Positions 1 to 12,640 of a stretch of 64,000 nucleotides of DNA are shown piece after piece. Position 1 is the stretch's first letter. Each line of letters opens with the position of its first letter. Made by a program: the position numbers and the translations under genes. The stretch lies in the NCBI GenBank assembly GCA_012295275.1, contig CM022671.1:9535212-9599211 (forward strand). The letters are read 5' to 3'. The notes beneath the pieces are model-generated. The model had not been told where the DNA came from. It was given only the letters and a program-made list of their open reading frames with translations, and searched no databases. Source of the stretch: Chrysomallon squamiferum. Its lineage: Eukaryota > Mollusca > Gastropoda > Neomphalida > Peltospiridae.

Positions 1-84
1 AAATTAAGAATAAAAAAAAAGAAAAAAAAGAAAAGAATGATTGACACTTTACTGTCCATCACCACGAAAGACGAAATGCTGTTC

Positions 85-94
85 ACAACAACAA

Positions 95-126
<32 letters not shown>

Positions 127-158
127 CCACCACCACCACCACCAACAACAACAACAGC
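85..158. repeat. Composite CAA/CAG/CAC trinucleotide microsatellite
   Basis: Successive runs of CAA, CAG, CAC and CAA trinucleotides follow one another without a break. An open frame crosses them (poly-Ala, Pro, Thr on the plus strand), but it is pure trinucleotide translation. It has no flanking protein-like sequence, so I do not call it coding. Confidence 0.9.
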
Positions 159-231
159 AATAATGCTAATTTCGTGCAAAATGACTCGTGAACACAGGAT
201 AAGTACGAAACCTTTCTATTATTATCATCAT

Positions 232-266
232 TACCGCTACTACTACTACTACTACTACTACTACTA

Positions 267-322
<56 letters not shown>
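232..322. repeat. (TAC)n followed by (TTA)n microsatellite
   Basis: A short TAC run grades directly into a longer TTA run. The poly-Tyr and poly-Ile/Ser frames on the two strands are translations of these repeats. A short CTTT run follows at about 366-385. Confidence 0.9.
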
Positions 323-323
<1 letters not shown>

Positions 324-449
324 GTATAGTACAGTACACAGACACACACACACGCATGGCGCTTTCTTTCTTTCTTTCTTTCTTTGAGTAGAAGAAGGAG
401 AACAAGAAGATCGAATACTGCCAGCGCTTTATTTTTATTTTTAATTTTT

Positions 450-452
<3 letters not shown>

Positions 453-498
<46 letters not shown>

Positions 499-550
499 CT
501 TTTCTTTTTTTTTCTTTTTTTTTCTTTTTTTTTTTTCCTCATATTTTTAT
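453..550 (-). other. T-rich block, probable A-rich 3' tail of the LINE
   Basis: A T run of more than 40 bases is followed by further T-rich sequence with scattered C. The neighbouring LINE reads on the minus strand and its last coding frame ends at about 552. The block therefore lies where the poly(A) tail of that element should be. Plain T-rich simple sequence is the alternative, since the area is full of microsatellites. Confidence 0.6.
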
Positions 551-551
551 C

Positions 552-1030
552 TTATTTTTTTGTAGTGGTCGTTTTGCTGCTGCCAAAAAAAGGCTTTTTG
601 AACGGTGGGATCTCTGTTTTCTCAGTTTCTCTTTTGATCAGGAATGGTGTGTTTATTGTTGGTTTTGTTTCTTTGTGGTATGCCGGCAGTGGCATTTCCC
701 TATTCCTGTTTCCTTTCGATTTCCCTTTCGATCCTTGACCGGGTGGTCTGTGTTGAGTGTGTATTTTCAGGTTGTATTTTAGTAGCTGCAGTTTTCTTCT
801 GTATTTTAATGATTCGATGCTGTATTCAGACAGGAGGCTGTCGGATGGTGTTGTGTTTGGCAGGTGGCCGATCACCCTGAGGGCACTTGATTGAATTGTG
901 AGTAGTTTTTTTAAATAGAGTTTGGGAGCATTCGAGTAAGCCGTGGCTCCGTAGTCGAGCTTGGAGAGAATACACGCTTTGTGTATCAAAATCAGCGTTG
1001 ACTCGTTTGCTCCCCAACTGGTTCCGGAAA
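552..1030 (-). pseudogene. LINE ORF2 post-RT (thumb/connection) region
   Basis: The minus-strand frame reads SWGANESTLILIHKACILS, then KLDYGATAYSNAP and IQSSALRVIGHLPNTTPSDSL. These are typical of the region after the RT in Jockey/I-group LINEs (LDYG.. and the ALR.I.G...TP.. segment). The frame differs from the RT frame, so an indel separates them. It runs on to about 552 and ends beside the T-rich block taken as the poly(A) tail. No RNase H motif follows. Confidence 0.8.
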
Positions 1031-2370
1031 TTAACTTTAGAAGATTGATTGTTTTTTTGCAGGATGCAATTATGTTGTGTATGTGGCATCGGAAGTTGAG
1101 TTGACTGTAGAAAGTTGAATGTCTTTGTTTGTGTTATGACGTTGTTGTCGATCTGGAGTGTGATCTTGCTGTTGTCTGATTTCTTGTTGAAAAGGAGGCA
1201 TGTCGTTTTCGAAAGAGAAATCTTTTCTCCCCATTTCAACGCCCAATCGTTTACGTTGTTTAAGTATTTTTGTATTTGTTTCTGTATTGCTGCGGTCGAT
1301 CTGCCTGCCTGCCAAAAGGCGCCGTCGTCGGCAAAGAGTGCTGTATTTATTGGTTCCTTTGGTGGATTTCTGGCGTTGTCTTGTTTGTCAAGTGCTGTGA
1401 CGATGTCGTTGATGTAGATGTTGAAGAGTGTTCGCGAGATCACGGATCCTTGGAGGATGCCGTTTTCGATTGTCGTTTTCTCTGAGGTGTGACAGTTTAC
1501 TTTGACTGCTATGATTCTGTTGTTAATAAAGTCTTTGATAAAGTTGAACATGTTGCCTTTGATGTTGTTGTTGATTAATTTAACGAGCAGTCCTTCCCTC
1601 CATACCATGTCGAATGCTTTTACAATGTCTAAAAAAACTGCTGTGACTTTTTTTGATTTTCGAAAACATTGATTAATTAATGTTTGCAGGCAGGTGATCT
1701 GATCGTTTGTGTTGTGTTTCTTCCTGAAGCCGCTTTGAAATTTGTTGATTAAATTGTTGTCGTTTAAATGCTGGTTCAGGCGTGTGTTGATCATTGTTTC
1801 CAATGTTTTGCACATGTGTGACGTCAGCGTGATCGGCCTGTAGCTGTTGGGTAGTGAGTGATCTTTGTGTGGTTTGGGCAAGCTGAAACACTCGGCGTGT
1901 TTCCAGTTTGTTGGAATCTTGCCGGTGGTCCATATTGCGTTGTAAAGATCGAGTATGACGAGTAGTGTTTCGTCTGGTAGGTGTTGTACTATTGTGTAGC
2001 TTATTTTATCTGGCCCCGGGGCTGTACTTTTCTTGTTCTTGAGTGCATGTTTTAATTCGATGATGATGAATAGTTGATTGTATTTCATGTTTTCTGTGTC
2101 TGCGGAGTGTTCACCGATTGCTTGGTTGTCCAGTGGTTTCTTTGCGAATTTCAGTGGGAAGTTCGAATTGCTGCTGGACTTGGCGAAGGTTTGGCTGAGT
2201 AGATCCGCTTTTTGCTTGTCGGTGAATGCGATGTTGTTTTCGCCGAGAGTGTTGATTCTGTGGGTTTTTTTGCGTTGGATGTTTTTAACTTTGACCCACT
2301 TGGCTTTGACTGATATTTTGTGGTCGATGTTGTTGCAAAAAAGTTCCCAGTGTTCTTGTTTCGCTGTGAG
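826..2370 (-). pseudogene. LINE ORF2 reverse transcriptase domain
   Basis: The minus-strand frame from 2088 (420 residues), open upstream to about 2370, carries the RT blocks in order: KSTAPGPDKI (about 20-29), NSYRPITLTS (81-90), QSGFRKKH (118-125), FLDIVKAFD (152-160), GSVISRTLFNIYINDI (214-229) and the catalytic FADD (252-255). Two residues usually proline in the GSP.SP.LF block are V and R. After about residue 310 the frame becomes nonsense, and the expected sequence moves to other frames (for example minus strand 1315-1070, then 1030-552), so at least two frameshifts are present. The role in the family is target-primed cDNA synthesis. This copy is dead. Confidence 0.9.
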
Positions 2371-2402
2371 TATTAGGTTAGAAACTTATTTCTTTTGACA
2401 TT

Positions 2403-3283
2403 TTACATTTTTCGTGCGTAGAATGATTTATGTCTTTTTTTGTATTGTCTTCTGTATTTGTTTCTCTCTTTGCATTTGTTTTCTATGCGTTCCGTCCACC
2501 AGGGAGAGGATATTTTCCCGGTGCATTTTCTGGTTTTGGGTATGTATCTGATTGCAATGGCGTGTATCGTGTTGGTGAGTGATGCGCGGTAGGCGTCGAT
2601 GTCGTTGGAGTTCTGCGTGTTGATGTTTCTGCATGCTTTGTAGAAGCCTTCCCAGTCCGCTTTGTTCAAGTTCCATTTCGGTGTGAAGATGGATCTGTCC
2701 GATAAGGTGTTCTTGCTGTTGTAGTTGGTGAGTATCGGGTGGTGGTCGCTGTTTAGGTCATCGAGCAATTGCCATTCGGAGAGCGCTGCGAGGTCCTTAC
2801 TTGTGAATGTTACATCAATGGCGGTTTGGCCACCATTGATGTCGCTGGTGTATGTGAATGTTCCGTCGTTCAAACAGACCAGCTGGTTTTGCTCTAGGAA
2901 ATCTTCGAGGACGATTCCAGGGCTGTCGTTTGTCGAGGCACCCCATAGGGTGTTGTGACAGTTGATATCGCCCACTATAATGACCTTGTTGTTTGTTGTG
3001 ATCATTTTGTTTAAGTCGTGGGTTTGAATGGTGTGTAGTGCGGGAGTGGGTGGAATGTCTTGTTTGACGAGAGTCATGATGTCTCCCCGGGTGCTGTTGT
3101 ATCTGTTGACGTAATGACTTTCGTATCCGGGGATCTTAAAGGTTTTTGTTGTTTTGTTGTTTTTGTTGGAATGTCCCAGCCATGTTTCTTGAATACATAT
3201 TATGTCCGGTGTGTTTGTAGTGGAGGCCAGGAAGTGTAGTAATTCGTCTCCGTGGCCTGTTGAGTGAAGACTTTAGCGTTCAT
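2403..3283 (-). pseudogene. LINE ORF2 endonuclease (EEP) domain
   Basis: A minus-strand frame of about 224 residues from 3077 holds the hallmarks of the apurinic-like endonuclease of LINEs: GDINCHNTLWG at residues 36-46, AIDVTF at about 86-91 and SDHHPI at 110-115. The same frame continues upstream without a stop to about 3262 and gives ICIQETWLG, the conserved metal-binding Glu segment. A minus-strand ATG at 3283-3281 could be the original ORF2 start, but a one-base indel near 3262 and an in-frame stop separate it from the domain. After YARKM the frame ends in TAA at about 2400, and the protein resumes in another frame. In the family this domain nicks target DNA to prime reverse transcription. 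This copy cannot make a full protein. Confidence 0.85.
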
Positions 3284-3605
3284 TGAAGAACGGAGAGGCC
3301 TGTGTTCTTGTGTGCTTATCGTGAAGAGTTTGTAAATGGCTGTTACTGTTTGTTTTGTTTTGTTTTTGTTCACTGTTGTTTTGTGTTTGTGGAATTTCTC
3401 CTGTCTGTGTGTAGTTTTAATAAGACTGCAAACAGAGTGGGAAAAAACACCCAGATACTGTTTCGTTTAATTTTGACAATTGTTTTCTTTCTTTTTTTAA
3501 ACTACGCAGGATTTGATGACATTCTACACAGACATGCCAGCACATAAATAATTTTACTGCTCTTGGCTTCTGTTGTTGTTTCTTTTTCTGTTTAAAAAAA
3601 AAAGT

Positions 3606-3782
3606 TTAAAGTTTGTGTTTTGTGTTGAGAATGTAATTTGTTACTGCATCGAGGACTAACTGTCTGTCTTTCATGTTTGGTGCCAGGATGTGTTGGAGCG
3701 TGAACTCGATTTTTAGTTCCTCCAGTGTATTGCGTAGTGCTTGTCTTTCCTTGGCAAAATCTGAACAGAATGCTTCGATTTG
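3606..3782 (-). pseudogene. LINE ORF1 C-terminal fragment
   Basis: Read on the minus strand from about 3782, a frame stays open for about 58 codons and ends at a TAA at 3608-3606. It is rich in Leu, Glu and Lys, with stretches such as ERQALRNTLEELKIEF and NMKDRQLVLDAVTNYIL, which suggest a helical or coiled-coil C-terminus. It sits upstream of the endonuclease frame on the same strand, as ORF1 does in LINEs. It is truncated at its N-terminal side by array 1, and no zinc-knuckle region is left. The assignment rests on position and composition, not on a recognised domain. Confidence 0.5.
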
Positions 3783-6700
3783 TTTAGTTAATTACTTCAA
3801 TCTTTATTCATTCTTCCGTTTTCGTCATTCGCTAACCTGCTTCAATGTTTTCTTTCTTTTCTTTCTTTCCTTCGTACTTATTTCTTTCTATCTTTACTTC
3901 TTTCTTTTCTTTCCATCTTTTCTATCTATTTCATTTTTTTCATTCTTTCCATCCTTCTTTATTTTACATATTATATTTATTTATTATTTCTCGTATATTT
4001 TTAATCAGTTCATACACTCTGCTCTCACTGACTGTTTATTTATGCTTTTGTAATCGAATTTTCTTTGTTATTTTCTTAATTCTGCGTTTAAAGAGTACCA
4101 CACTTGGATATCTTTTATTTGTTATTTCTATCTTTATTCATTCTTCCGTTTTGTTCATTCGCTCGCCTGCTTCAATGTTTTCTGTCTTTTCTTTCTTTTC
4201 TTTCTACCTTTAATTCTTTCTTTTCCACCTTTCTTTCTTTCTTTCTTTCTTTCTTTCCATATTTTCTATCGTTTGTTTCGTTTCTTTCATTCTTTCCATC
4301 ATTCTTTTTTTTTCATATTATGATTTATTTATTATTTATTTATCATACATTTTTAATCAGTTCATATACTCTGCTCTCACTGACTGTTTATTTATGCTTT
4401 TGTAATCGAATTTTCTTTGTTATTTTCTTAATTACAGTGAACACATCTCGCATGAGGTAGGCTATTTTAACTATACCAGTGAACACATCTCACATAAGCG
4501 AGGCGACTCTAAAAAGCAGTGAACACATCTCATATAAGGGATGTGACTCTAAAAAGCAGTGAACACATGTCACATAAGGGAGGTGACTCTGAAAAGCAGT
4601 GAACACATCTCTTTCCTTCGTTCTTTCTTTTCCACCGTTCTTTCTTTCTTTCTTTCCATATTTTCTATCTTTTGTTTCCTTTCTTTCATTCTTTCCACCA
4701 TTCTTTTTTTTTCGTATGATTTATTTATTATTTCTCGTATATTTTTAATCAGTTCATACACTCTGCTCTCACTGACTGTTTATTTATCCTTTTTTTATCG
4801 AATTTTCTTTGTTATTTTCTTAATTCCAGTGAACACATCTCGCATGACATAGGCTATTGTAACTATACTAGTGAACATATCTCGGATAAGGGCCGGCACG
4901 TTAAATGTACCAGTGAACACATCTCACATAAGGGAGGCGACTCTAAAAAGCACTGAACACATCTCACATAAGGGAGGCGACTCTAAAATACACTGAACAC
5001 ATATCACATAAGGGATGCCACTCTAAATATACCAGTGAATACATCTCTCATAAGGGAGGCCACTCTAAATTTAGCAGTGAATACAACTCGCATACGTTTT
5101 ATTTATTTTTTCTTCAGTCAGTTAGTATTCTCCCTTTTCTTTCTCAGTAATCAAATGAAAAAATTCAGTATGGAAATTCTTAACCTGCTAATCAATGCAT
5201 CCTACATATGATTTTATATTTTATTTTGAATAAAAGCTGAAAAGAATGCTGCGTTTAAAGAGTACCACGCTTGGATATTTTTTATTAGTTATTTCTATCT
5301 TTATTCATTCTTCCGTTTTGTTCAGTCGCTCGCCTGCTTCAATGTTTTCTTTCTTTTCTTTCTTTCTTTCCTTCGTTCTTTCTTTTCCACCTTTCTTTCT
5401 TTCTTTCTTTCTTTATTTCTTTCCATATTTTCTATCGTTTGTTTCCTTTCTTTCATTCTTTCCACCATTCTTTTTTTTTCAAATTATGATTTATTTATTA
5501 TTTATTTATCATACATTTTTAATCAGTTCATACACTCTGCTCTCACTGACTGTTTATTTATGCTTTTGTAATCGAATTTTCTTTGTCATTTTCTTAATAC
5601 CACTGAACACATCTCGAATGAGGTAGGCTATCGCAACTATACTAGTGAACACATCTCACAAAAGGGAGGCCACTCTAAATATAACAGTGAACACATGTCG
5701 CATAAACTTTTCCAGTTTTTTTTTCTTTTTCTTCAGTCTGTTAATATTCCCTGTTTTCTTTCTCTGTAATCAAATGAAAAAATTCAGTATGGAAATTCTT
5801 AACCTGCTAATCAATACAGTCTACATATGATTTTAAATTTTATTTCGAATAAAACCTGAACAGATTGCTGTGTTTAAAAAGTACCAGACTTCGATTTGTT
5901 TAGTTAATTATTTCAATCTTTATTCATTCTTCCGTTTTCTTCATTTGCTAACCTGCTTCAATGTTTTCTTTCTTTCCTTCGTTCTTATTTCTTTCTATCT
6001 TTACTTCTTTCTTTTCTTTCCATCTTTTCTATCTATTTCCTTTCTTTCATTCTTTCCATCCTTCTTTATTTTACATATTATATTTATTTATTATTTCTCG
6101 TTATTATTTTTAATCAGTTCATGCACTCTGCTCTCACTGACTGTTTATTTATGCTTTTGTAATCGAATTTTCTTTGTTATTTTCTTAATTCCATTGAACA
6201 CATTCCGCATGAGGCAGGCTATTGTAACTATACTAGTGAACAAATCTCGGATAAGGGCCGGCACTCTAAATATACCAGTGAACACATCTCACATAAGGGA
6301 GGCGACTCTAAAAAGCAGTGAACACATCTCACATAAGGGAGGCCACTCTAAATATAACAGTGAACACATCTCACGTAAGGGAAGCCACTCTAAATATACC
6401 AGTGAATACATCTCACATAAGGGAGGCCACTCTAACTTTACCAGTGAACACAACTCGCATAAATTTTATTTATTTTTTCTTCAGTCAGTTAGTATTCTCC
6501 CCTTTCTTTCTCAGTAAGGAAATGAAGAAACTCAGTATGGAAATTCTTAAGATGCTAATCAATGCAGTCTACATATGATTTTATATTTTATTTTGAATAA
6601 AAGCTGAAAAGAATGCTGCGTTTAAAGAGTACTACGATTGGATATCTCTTATTAGTTATTTCTATCTTTATTCATTCTTCCGTTTTGTTCATTCGCTCGC

Positions 6701-6965
6701 CTGCTTCAATGTTTTCTTTCTTTTCTTTCTTTTCTTTCTACCTTTAATTCTTTCTTTTCCACCTTTCTTTCTTTCTTTCTTTCTTTCCATATTTTCTATC
6801 GTTTGTTTCGTTTCTTTCATTCTTTCCATCATTCTTTTTTTTTCATATTATGATTTATTTATTATTTATTTATCATACATTTTTAATCAGTTCATATACT
6901 CTGCTCTCACTGACTGTTTATTTATGCTTTTGTAATCGAATTTTCTTTGTTATTTTCTTAATTAC

Positions 6966-7600
6966 AGTGAACACATCTCGCATGAGGTAGGCTATTTTAA
7001 CTATACCAGTGAACACATCTCACATAAGCGAGGCGACTCTAAAAAGCAGTGAACACATCTCACTTAACGGAGGCCACTCTAAATATACCAGTGAACACAT
7101 CTCACATAAGGGAGGCCACTCTAAATATAGCAGTGAATACATCTCACATAAGGGAAGCCACTCTAAATATACCAGTGAACACATCTCACATAAGGGAGGC
7201 GACTCTAAATATAGCAGTGAACACATGTCACATAAGGGAGGCCACTCTAAATATAGCAGTGAATACATCTCACATAAGGGAAGCCACTCTAAATATACAA
7301 GTGAACACATCTCACATAAGGGAGGCGACTCTAAAAAGCAGTGAACACATCTCACATAAGGGAGGCGACTCTGAAAAGCAGTGAACACATGTCACATAAG
7401 GGAGGTGACTCTGAAAAGCAGTGAACACATCTCACATAAGGGAGGTGACTCTAAAAAGCAGTGAACACATCTCACCTAAGGGAGGTGACTCTGAAAAGCA
7501 GTGAACACATGTCACATAAGGGATGCGACTCTAAATATACCAGTGAATACATCTCTCATAAGGGAGGCCATTCTAAATTTATGAGTGAAAACAACTCGCA
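6966..7600 (+). repeat. Longest 40/42-bp minisatellite block of array 1
   Basis: About fifteen tandem copies of the short repeat lie here, mixing 42-bp units (AAATATACC or AAATATAGC ends) and 40-bp units (AAAAAGC ends). Long frames are open on both strands (peptides rich in SEHISHKGGHSKY on one strand and LPLCEMCSLVYLEW on the other). This happens because the 42-bp unit is a multiple of three and lacks stops. The 40-bp units break the frame. The block is the largest in the array and accounts for the longest spacing between anchors (6889 to 8008). Confidence 0.9.
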
Positions 7601-9179
7601 TAAGTTTTATTTATTTTTTCTTCAGTCAGTTAGTATTCTCCCTTTTCTGTCTCAGTAAGTAAATGAAGAAATTCAGTACGGAAATTCTTAACCTGCTAAT
7701 CAATGCAGTCTACATATGATTTTATATTTTATTTTGAATAAAAGCTGAAAAGAATGCTGCGTTTAAAGAGTACCACGCTTGGATATTTTTTATTAGTTAT
7801 TTCTATCTTTATTCATTCTTCCGTTTTGTTCAGTCGCTCGCCTGCTTCAATGTTTTCTTTCTTTTCTTTCTTTCCTTCGTTCTTTCTTTTCCACCTTTCT
7901 TTCTTTCTTTCTTTATTTCTTTCCATATTTTCTATCGTTTGTTTCCTTTCTTTCATTCTTTCCACCATTTTTTTTTTTCAAATTATGATTTATTTATTAT
8001 TTATTGTTCAAACACTCTGCTCTCACTGACTGTTTATTTATGCTTTTGTAATCGAATTTTCTTTGTTATTTTCTTAATACCACTGGAACACATCTCGCAT
8101 GAGGTAGGCTATTGTAACTATACTAGTGAACACATCTCGCATAAGGGAGGGCACTCTAAATATACCAGTGAACAGATCTCACATAAGGGAGGCGAATCTA
8201 AAAACCAGTGAACACATCTCACAAAGGGAGGCCACTCTAAATATAACAGTGAACACATGTCGCATAAACTTTTCCTTTTTTTTTTTTTTCTTCAGTCTGT
8301 TAATATTCCCTGTTTTCTTTCTCTGTAATCAAATGAAAAATTCAGTATGGAAATTCTTAACCTGCTAATCAATACAGTCTACATATGATTTTAAATTTTA
8401 TTTCGAATAAAACCTGAACAGATTGCTGTGTTTAAAAGTACCAGACTTCGATTTGTTTAGTTAATTTTTTCAATCTTTATTCATTCTTCCGTTTTGTTCA
8501 TTTGCTAACCTGCTTCAATGTTTTCTTACTTTTCTTTCTTTCCTTCGTGTTTTTTTCTTTCTATCTTTACTTCTTTCTTTTTACATTTCTTTCTTTCTTT
8601 TCTATCTTTTCCTTTCTTTCTATCTTTGGTTTCCTTTCATTCTTTTTTACATTTTATATTTATTTATTATTTATTTATTTATTATTTTTAATCAGTTCAT
8701 ACAGTCTGCTCTCACTGACTGTTTATTTATGCTTTTTGTAATCGAATTTTCTTTGTTATTTTCTTAATTCCAGTGAACACATCTCGCATGAGGTAGGCTA
8801 TTGTAACTATACTAGTGAACAAATCTCGGATAAGGGTCGGCACGCTAAATATACCAGTGAACACATCTCACATAAGGGAGGCGACTCTAAAAACCAGTGA
8901 ACACATCTCACATAAGGGAGGCCACTCTAAATATAACAGTGAACACATCTCACATAAGGGGAGGCCACTCTAAAAACCAGTGAACACATCTCACATAAGG
9001 GAGGCCACTCTAAATATACCAGTGAACACAACTCGCATAAATTTTATTTATTTTTTCTTCAGTCAGTTAGTATTCTCTCTTTCTTTCTCAGTAAGGAAAT
9101 GAAGAAATTCAGTATGGAAATTCTTAAGATGCTAATCAATGCAGTCTACATATGATTTTATATTTTATTTTGAATAAAA

Positions 9180-12100
9180 GCTGAAAAGAATCCTGCGTTT
9201 AAAGAGTACTACGATTGGATATCTTTTATTAGTTTTTTCTATCTTTATTCATTCTTCCGTTTTGTTCATTCGCTCACCTGCTTCAATGTTTTCTTTCTTT
9301 TCTTTCTTTCCTTCGTTGTTTCTTCTCTTTCTACCTTTACTTCTTTCTTTTCTACCTTTCTTTCTTTCTTTCTTTCTTTCCATATTTTCTATCTTTGTTT
9401 CCTTTCTTTCATTCTTTCCATCATTTTTTTTTTTTCATATTATGATTTATTTATTATTTATTTATCATACATCTTTAATCAGATCATACACTCTGCTCTC
9501 ACTGACTGTTTATTTATGCTTTTGTAATCGAATTTTCTTTGTTATTTTCTTAATTCCAGTGAACACATCTCGCATGAGGTAGGCTATTGTAACTATACTA
9601 GTGAACACATCTCGCATAAGGGAGGGCACTCTAAATATACGAATGAACACATCTCACATAAGGGAGGCGACTCTAAAAACCAGTGAACACATCTCACATA
9701 AGGGAAGCCACTGTAAATATACCAGTGAACACATCTCACATAAGGGAGGCGACTCTAAAAAGCAGTGAACACATGTCACATAAGGGAGGCCACTCTAAAT
9801 ATATCAGTGAACACATCTCACATAAGGGAGGCCACTCTAAATATCCCAGTGAATACATCTCACATAAGGGAGGCCACTCTAAATTTACCAGTGAACACAA
9901 CTCGCATAAGTTTCATTTCTTTTTTCGTCAGTCAGTTAGTATTCTCTCTTTTCTTTGTGAGTGATCAAATGAAGAAATTCAGTATGCTAATCAATGCAGT
10001 CTACATATGATTTTATATTTTATTTTGAATAAAACCTGAAAAGAATCCTGCGTTTAAAGAGGACTATGCTTCGATATCTTTTATTAGTTTTTTCTATCTT
10101 TATTCATTCTTCCGTTTTGTTCATTCGCTCACCTTCTTCAATGTTTTCTTACTTTTCTTTCTTTCCTTCGTTGTTTGTTTTCTTTCTAACTTTACTTCTT
10201 TCTTTTCTACCTTTCTTTCTTTCTTTCTTTCTTTCCATATTTTCTATCTTTGGTTTCCTTTCTTTCATTCTTTCCATCATTCTTTTTTTTTTCATATTAT
10301 GATTTATTTATTATTTATTCATCATACATTTTTATCACTTCATACAGTCTGCTCTCACTGACTGCTTATTTATGCTTTTGTAATCGAATTTTCTTTGTTA
10401 TTTTCTTAATTCCAGTGAACACATCTCGCACGAGGTAGGCTATTGTAACTATACTAGTGAACACATCTCGGATAAGGGAGAGCACTCTAAATATACCAGT
10501 GAACACATCTCACATAAGGGAGGCGACTCTAGAAACCAGTGAACACATCTCACATAAGGGAAGCCACTCTAAATATACCAGTGAACACATCTCACATAAG
10601 GGAGGCCACTCTAAAAAGCAGAGAACACATGTCACATAAGGGAGGCCACTCTAAATATAGCAGTGAGTACATCTCACATAAGGGAAGCCACTCTAAATAT
10701 ACCAGTGAACACAACTCGCATAAGTTTCATTTCTTTTTTCGTCAGTCAGTTAGTATTCTCTCTTTTCTTTCTCAGTAATCAAATGAAGAAATTCAGTATG
10801 GAAATTCTTAACCTGCTAATCAATGCAGTCTACATATGATTTTATATTTTGTTTTGAATAAAAGCTGAAAAGGATCCTGCGTTTAAAGAGTACTACGCTT
10901 CGATATCTTTTATTAGTTTTTTCTATATTTATTCATTCTTCCGTTTTGTTCATTCGCTCACCTGCTTCAACGTTTTCTTTCTTTTCTTTCTTTCCTTCGT
11001 TGTTTCTTCTCTTTCTACCTTTACTTCTTTCTTTTCTACCTTTCTTTCTTTCTTTCTTTCTTTCCATATTTTCTATCTTTGGTTTCCTTTCTTTCATTCT
11101 TTCCATCATTCTTTGTTTTTTCATATTATGATTTATTTATTATTTATTTATCATACATCTTTAATCAGATCATACACTCTGCTCTCACTGACTGTTTATT
11201 TATGCTTTTGTAATCGAATTTTCTTTGTTATTTTCTTAATTCCAGTGAACACATCTCGCATGAGGTAGGCTATTGTAACTATACTAGTGAACACATCTCG
11301 CATAAGGGAGGGCACTCTAAATATACGAATGAACACATCTCACATAAGGGAGGCGACTCTAAAAACCAGTGAACACATCTCACATAAGGGAAGCCACTGT
11401 AAATATACCAGTGAACACATCTCACATAAGGGAGGCGACTCTAAAAAGCAGTGAACACATGTCACATAAGGGAGGCCACTCTAAATATAGCAGTGAACAC
11501 ATCTCACATAAGGGAGGCCACTCTAAATATCCCAGTGAATACATCTCACATAAGGGAGGCCACTCTGAATTTACCAGTAAACACAACTCGCATAATTTCA
11601 TTTCTTTTTTCGTCAGTCAGTTAGTATTCTCTCTTTTCTTTGTGAGTGATCAAATGAAGAAATTCAGTATGCTAATCAATGCAGTCTACATATGATTTTA
11701 TATTTTATTTTGAATAAAACCTGAAAAGAATCCTGCGTTTAAAGAGTACTATGCTTCGATATCTTTTATTAGTTTTTTCTATCTTTATTCATTCTTCCGT
11801 TTTGTTCATTCGCTCACCTTCTTCAATGTTTTCTTACTTTTCTTTCTTTCCTTCGTTGTTTGTTTTCTTTCTAACTTTACTTCTTTCTTTTCTACCTTTC
11901 TTTCTTTCTTTCTTTCTTTCTTTCCATATTTTCTATCTTTGGTTTCCTTTCTTTCATTCTTTCCATCATTCTTTTTTTTTTCATATTATGATTTATTTAT
12001 TATTTATTCATCATACATTTTTATCACTTCATACAGTCTGCTCTCACTGACTGCTTATTTATGCTTTTGTAATCGAATTTTCTTTGTTATTTTCTTAATT

Positions 12101-12640
12101 CCAGTGAACACATCTCGCACGAGGTAGGCTATTGTAACTATACTAGTGAACACATCTCGGATAAGGGAGAGCACTCTAAATATACCAGTGAACACATCTC
12201 ACATAAGGGAGGCGACTCTAGAAACCAGTGAACACATCTCACATAAGGGAAGCCACTCTAAATATACCAGTGAACACATCTCACATAAGGGAGGCCACTC
12301 TAAAAAGCAGTGAACACATGTCACATAAGGGAGGCCTCTCTAAATATAGCAGTTAGTACATCTCACATAAGGGAAGCCACTCTAAATATACCAGTGAACA
12401 CATCTCACATAAGGGAGGCCACTCTAAATATCCCAGTGAATACATCTCACATAAGGGAGGCCACTCTAAATTTACCAGTGAACACAACTCGCATAAGTTT
12501 CATTTCTTTTTTCGTCAGTCAGTTAGTATTCTCTCTTTTCTTTCTCAGTAATCAAATGAAGAAATTCAGTATGGAAATTCTTAACCTGCTAATCAATTCA
12601 GTCTACATATGATTTTATATTTTATTTTGAATAAAAGCCG
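9180..12640 (+). repeat. Dimeric higher-order repeat within array 1 (~1,686 bp)
   Basis: Segments starting at about 9262, 9683, 10066 and 10250 recur almost unchanged at 10946, 11369, 11751 and 11939, an offset of 1,684-1,689 bp. Adjacent units (about 830-860 bp) differ more from each other than units two apart do. The period is therefore a dimer, the usual mark of recent unequal exchange. The two alternating unit types differ in spacer wording (for example TTCTTCTCTTTCTACC versus TTTGTTTTCTTTCTAAC). Confidence 0.85.

Larger units (their letters stand above)
450..3772 (-). mobile_element. Degenerate non-LTR retrotransposon (LINE), Jockey/I-group type
   Basis: On the minus strand the order is: end of ORF1 (3782-3606), a ~320-bp interval, apurinic-type endonuclease (about 3283-2403), reverse transcriptase (about 2370-826), a C-terminal region (about 1030-552), then an A-rich tail. 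This is the standard LINE order. The parts lie in different frames with a few stops, so the copy is inactive. No RNase H domain is seen after the RT, unlike the LINE copies at 43 and 63 kb. The 5' end is cut where array 1 begins (about 3772). The base composition is GC-richer and GTT/TTG-rich on the plus strand, clearly unlike the neighbouring DNA. The family assignment (Jockey/I/Nimb group) rests on motif style only. Confidence 0.85.

Noticed and set aside
7009-7388. Long open frames of about 110-120 codons on both strands with His/Ser- or Cys/Leu-rich repeats, resembling a repetitive or zinc-finger-like protein
   Set aside because: They are translations of the 42-bp minisatellite, are open on both strands, and are broken by 40-bp units. 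The Cys/His spacing does not match a zinc finger.
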